From assembly GCA_919901895.1 (NCBI GenBank), contig CAKKQI010000305.1:1-7435 (forward strand): a stretch of DNA of 7,435 nucleotides, read 5' to 3'. Position 1 is the first letter of the stretch; every line of letters begins with the position of its first letter. The translations under genes and the position numbers were made by a program. The notes beneath the pieces are model-generated. The model saw only the letters and a program-made list of their open reading frames with translations, was not told the origin of the DNA and searched no databases. This document shows, piece by piece, positions 5,701-7,435 of the stretch. This stretch comes from Candidatus Brocadiaceae bacterium. Its GTDB lineage: Bacteria > Planctomycetota > MHYJ01 > JACQXL01 > CAKKQI01.

Positions 5701-7435
5701 GATTTTTCGCCTGTCGGACTTCTTAACTTCAAAAGGTGCGTCCCCGGTTTTACGCCCGGAATATGATACCGACCGACTTTATCGGTGATGACTATAATAC
5801 CTTCTTCGGTAATGATTTTCGCTTCTTTAACGCCTTCTTCCCCGTGGTCCTGAATGCCGTTACCGTTTTTGTCATAAAATACCTTGCCGATAATCGTTCC
5901 CAGGTCAAACAAAGGGTCGGGAATGACTTCAATTGTTTCTCTGGCGGTATTGGATGTTTTCCATTGGATATCAAAATAACGGCAGACGGCCTGGTTTTCG
6001 TAAGCGCCAAAAACAACCCCGCTCCCGACCACCAATTGATAGGATAAAATTTTAGTCTGCCCGACGGCCAGCGTGCCGATATCAAACGTTAACATTTTAA
6101 TTCCGGTTGGGTCAGATAGAACCGAGGTCCCGGCGCCTTGGACCGAGAGCCGGCTTGCTCCTTTAACGTATTTAAATCCGTCCGGAATCCGGTCGTCAAT
6201 CAAGGTCTGGTTTGACGGGTCAGTGCCGCTGTTGGTAACCATAATTTGATAAGTAACAATATCTCCAATGGAGACCTGTTGTTTATTGGCCTTTTTGGTT
6301 ATCTGCAATAAAGCCGGGTCGTTGCTGATGGCATACAGGCGGTTGGTGTTGGAACCGACCAGAATCGTCTGGGTAATCACGCCGGCGATATTGGCAATGG
6401 AAGGTGATGAGCGGACCGGGCTGGTGGTATTATAACTCCAGTTGAATCCGCCGCCGGCGGTTAACGAATAAATTTTCCCGTCATCCGACCCGATAAAAAT
6501 TGTGCCGGTGCTGTCAATTGCGGCTGAAGAACGCACGTTATCGCCGGCTAAATAACTCCAGGCCTGCGAACCGTTGGTATTAACCGCGTAAATCTGATTA
6601 TCATCCGAGCCGACGATTATTTTCCCGTCGGCCGCAATGGCCGGCGAGGAATGAACCTGTCCGCCGGTGTTAAAAGTCCATTTCTGGGAACCATCCGGGT
6701 TAACCGCATAAAGTTTGCCATCATAAGAACCAATATAAATTGTGCCGTCGGCGGCCACGGCTGGAGAAGAAACAATGGACCCGCCGGTGCTAAAAGACCA
6801 TTTGAGGGTACTGGTCGGATTAAGCGCATAAAGTTTATTATCAAATGAACCAACGTAAATCGTGCCGTTATCCGCGATCGCCGGCGAAGATTCAATCCAG
6901 CCGCCCGCGGTATAAATCCATTTTAAAGAACCGTCCGGGTTAATGGCGTAGAACAGACCGTTAGTTCCGCCGATATAGATTGTTCCATCGGAGTTAATGA
7001 CCGGAGATGATTTCAGCCAGGTGCCGGCGTTATAGAACCATTTAAGAGAACCATCGGCATTCAGGGCGTAAAGACCGGTCAGGCCGCCGGTATAAATGGT
7101 TCCGTCAGTTGCAACGGCCGGCGAAGAATGAGCCGTTCCGCCGACCGAATAAGACCAGTTAAACGACCCGTTGGCATTAAGAGAATACAGATTGCCGTCA
7201 TACGAACCGAAGATGATTTTATTGCCGGCGCTGACGGCCGGCGATGATTGCACTTCGCCGCCGGTCAGGTAACTCCATTTTAACGTATCGGTAATTGAGC
7301 CGGTTAACGTTGACAAGGCGGTATGTTTACGGTTATAACGGAACATTGGATGGGCAGTGGCGCCTAATCCGGCCCCGTCGCTTATCACCGTAATATTTTT
7401 AGTGGTATTTGCAGATAACCAGGAAGAGTCTTTGA
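2733..7435 (-). CDS. Giant surface protein: PQQ-like propeller, DUF11, SdrD_B domain and outer-membrane barrel (N-terminus beyond window)
   Basis: The frame is open from the right edge to TAG at 2733, showing 1566 complete codons (residue 1 at 7433). A GTG at 7388 is probably internal, since coding continues upstream with no clear ribosome site. Residues about 52-371 are eight propeller repeats with W-x-Y/F, SSPA, DGTIY-x-G and LYA-[LIV]-N motifs. Residues about 375-500 are a DUF11 domain (ITKKANKQQVSIGDIVTYQI). Residues about 512-605 are an SdrD_B-type domain with a likely calcium loop, YDKNGNGIQDHGEEG. Residues 620-1566 alternate polar and hydrophobic residues, are rich in aromatics, lack hydrophobic helices and end LVATVVY, like the C-terminal strand recognised by the BAM machinery. 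A conserved-looking block (GSEKIRIEVRD, then DYEIDYSNGRIIF) lies at about 825-877. I infer a barrel in the outer membrane with a large propeller and stalk on one side; the ligand is unknown. Strand number and orientation cannot be told. Confidence 0.85.
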   Translation of the reverse strand, partial: KDSSWLSANTTKNITVISDGAGLGATAHPMFRYNRKHTALSTLTGSITDTLKWSYLTGGEVQSSPAVSAGNKIIFGSYDGNLYSLNANGSFNWSYSVGGTAHSSPAVATDGTIYTGGLTGLYALNADGSLKWFYNAGTWLKSSPVINSDGTIYIGGTNGLFYAINPDGSLKWIYTAGGWIESSPAIADNGTIYVGSFDNKLYALNPTSTLKWSFSTGGSIVSSPAVAADGTIYIGSYDGKLYAVNPDGSQKWTFNTGGQVHSSPAIAADGKIIVGSDDNQIYAVNTNGSQAWSYLAGDNVRSSAAIDSTGTIFIGSDDGKIYSLTAGGGFNWSYNTTSPVRSSPSIANIAGVITQTILVGSNTNRLYAISNDPALLQITKKANKQQVSIGDIVTYQIMVTNSGTDPSNQTLIDDRIPDGFKYVKGASRLSVQGAGTSVLSDPTGIKMLTFDIGTLAVGQTKILSYQLVVGSGVVFGAYENQAVCRYFDIQWKTSNTARETIEVIPDPLFDLGTIIGKVFYDKNGNGIQDHGEEGVKEAKIITEEGIIVITDKVGRYHIPGVKPGTHLLKLRSPTGEKSNSPTVPQSNSFQVVRVTEGLLCKVNFGITGSRTPETGNQKETASFTLIALGDGQLGYSRVKGDKQINQIADNDKRLNDGWYNQGRLAYYLDSKLPTSNGGEYRMISSFDTARINSAMRNPPSAFKYIDPDKYYLTYGDQSKISYKATNTQGPLYLLTEYKPPAGSDKPEASFLIGNYHTELDKLDLANYQRTLYGAKAEVRSEKLDVGKNSNLQSLTSNIKIFTAAAYQLAAHNEFRGTGGSFYYLKHTNLIEGSEKIRIEVRDKTTNRPLKNINKSRGQDYEIDYSNGRIIFKQPVSSVDLFPDEQTDRSLITSTDILDGHHIYVVVDYEYKPDRRHWNKGTFGGQAGYDFSKWFNSTSPMQVGLTYVQEENADKKYELKGIDSSFQVVPGSKLYFEYAESVSLGIPNYLSYNGGLNFNQITSGLNPSGSGWSVKTNNQLTQKVRLDGYYKELEPGFISSNTITEQGTKKYGASITAQVHPKITLAALSDIQKLDDTANQAAQHYAGGNQTTSSILQGKYLENRWGLTTEYRHQTVHQPISGINSAGNFDTDVAAARFDYKLTGAIKTFLQQQATLKGEPNHQSTAGASVGLLDIASAKAQSTVGTKGNSGLVSVESNFKQSVVNIFSSYQIDNPINEGKSSVFTVGNALQPDKTLRLYSQQEFRVNQNTSSEGTVLGLDKKLLERWQIGGSFEKGRVNDLNNNRTNRYVASGSVTYDNKDKLRISSKLEIRFDEGRPVERDQYLIYNSMKYYLNQDITLAGRLNLGKSINQTMDTTEGLFGEYGLSVGYRPVSFDRLNLLAKYTYLADTIPDEQFNAAAGLAQEHTFISKQRFKVSALEAAYDLTNHFQLVEKYAFKNGREKVGNRDYTESDTNLWINRLNYHFASSTNRLHRRKETTDQGNLSAEGMEWWQRIDLGIEYRILTQSASGGADDRKKGFLVETLYELNEEIRLGIGYNFTDFSDDLLSNNDYSVRGPFIRLVATVVY
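5043..5102. repeat. 60-bp head-to-head inverted heptamer array inserted in frame
   Basis: The left half has four plus-strand heptamers: GTTAGAA, GTTAGAG, ATTGGAG, ATTAGAA (5043-5070). The right half read on the minus strand has four of the same family: GTTAGAA, GCGAGAA, ATTAGAC, GTTGGAA (5102-5075). They meet at a GAATTC (5068-5073), and the ends GTTAGAAG/CTTCTAAC are perfectly inverted. The element covers exactly 20 codons, producing the Ser/Asn/Leu-rich segment VRSEKLDVGKNSNLQSLTSN in the early barrel region. Confidence 0.6.
5585..5619. repeat. Heptamer tandem repeat (about GGTTYCC, five units) in the linker after the SdrD_B domain
   Basis: Read on the plus strand the units are GGTTCCC, GGTTTCC, GGTGTTC, GGCTCCC and GGTTATC, five copies in an exact 7-nt phase. 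They encode part of the segment ITGSRTPETGNQ between the SdrD_B domain and the predicted barrel. The period is not a multiple of three, so selection on the protein alone does not explain it. Confidence 0.55.
5673..5720. repeat. Octamer tandem repeat (about GTTGGACT, six phased units) in a loop of the SdrD_B domain
   Basis: Plus-strand units in an exact 8-nt phase are GTTGGACT, GTGGGACT, GTTGGACT, ATTGGATT, TTTCGCCT (degenerate) and GTCGGACT. The 48 bp coincide with 16 whole codons, giving SPTGEKSNSPTVPQSN, a Ser/Pro/Asn-rich stretch between two strands of the domain. The period again differs from the codon period. Confidence 0.55.
6321..7280 (-). repeat. Tandem array of eight propeller-blade units inside the giant gene
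   Basis: Eight consecutive units of 39-40 codons (about 120 bp) each begin with K/N/A-W and contain SSPA, an IY/IF-x-G strand and an LYA or IYA strand. Units 4, 5 and 6 are the most alike. Unit 2 is one codon shorter and unit 8 is the most diverged, with a two-residue insertion near ITQTILVG. The similarity also shows at base level as repeated GCCGTCGG- and GGCGAAGA-like words. Eight blades would close one complete ring. Confidence 0.85.

Noticed and set aside
5736..6085. Open frames of about 100 codons on both strands inside the giant gene
   Set aside because: Both overlap the DUF11/SdrD_B coding part, which is clearly real in its own frame. They look like chance frames.
6617..6895. Open frames on both strands within the propeller repeats
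   Set aside because: Their apparent repetition only mirrors the 120-bp blade repeats in other frames.
6321..7280. CRISPR-like regular repeat pattern
   Set aside because: The roughly 120-bp period corresponds to protein repeats in a continuous reading frame; there are no identical short repeats with unique spacers.
7386..7388. GTG as the true start codon of the giant gene
   Set aside because: The frame stays open for 15 more codons to the window edge, no ribosome site precedes the GTG, and a surface protein should begin with a signal peptide, which is not present here.

Overview
The window suggests a Gram-negative bacterium of moderate GC content. The largest gene encodes an outer-membrane or surface protein that ends in an aromatic residue, and the first gene encodes an exported protein. 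Secreted HEAT-plus-vWA proteins and large PQQ/DUF11/SdrD_B/beta-barrel proteins are, as I recall, common in Planctomycetota and in candidate phyla such as Omnitrophota. That placement is an inference with low confidence. No RNA gene, CRISPR array or transposase was seen.

Layout from left to right. (1) 1-1356, minus strand: a secreted protein with HEAT-like repeats and a von Willebrand factor A domain, cut off at its C-terminus by the window edge. Its promoter (TTGACC-17-TATAAT) is nearly consensus and lies between two halves of a TGACCCC inverted repeat. (2) 1493-1826, plus strand: a decayed type II toxin-antitoxin locus. It has its own promoter, a Phd/RelB-type antitoxin whose family-like ATG is out of frame because of an A9 run, and a RelE/ParE toxin cut to 22 codons. 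(3) 1894-2448, minus strand: a hemerythrin HHE protein, probably binding a di-iron centre. Upstream are a very good sigma-54 (-24/-12) promoter and, about 85 bp before the predicted start of transcription, a dyad placed where an enhancer-binding activator would sit. (4) 2641-2710: stem-loops that end the next gene. (5) 2733-7435, minus strand: a giant protein whose N-terminus lies outside the window. It has an eight-bladed PQQ-like beta-propeller, then a DUF11 domain, an SdrD_B-type domain and a region of about 950 residues that looks like an outer-membrane beta-barrel.

The genes do not form one operon: each has its own promoter or terminator signals. The most notable points are the sigma-54 control region in front of the hemerythrin gene and three short-period (7, 8 and 7 bp) tandem-repeat patches in linkers of the giant surface protein. 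One patch is a 60-bp head-to-head inverted heptamer array that replaces exactly 20 codons. The decayed toxin-antitoxin locus, with a possible slippage site at its start, is a further point of interest.
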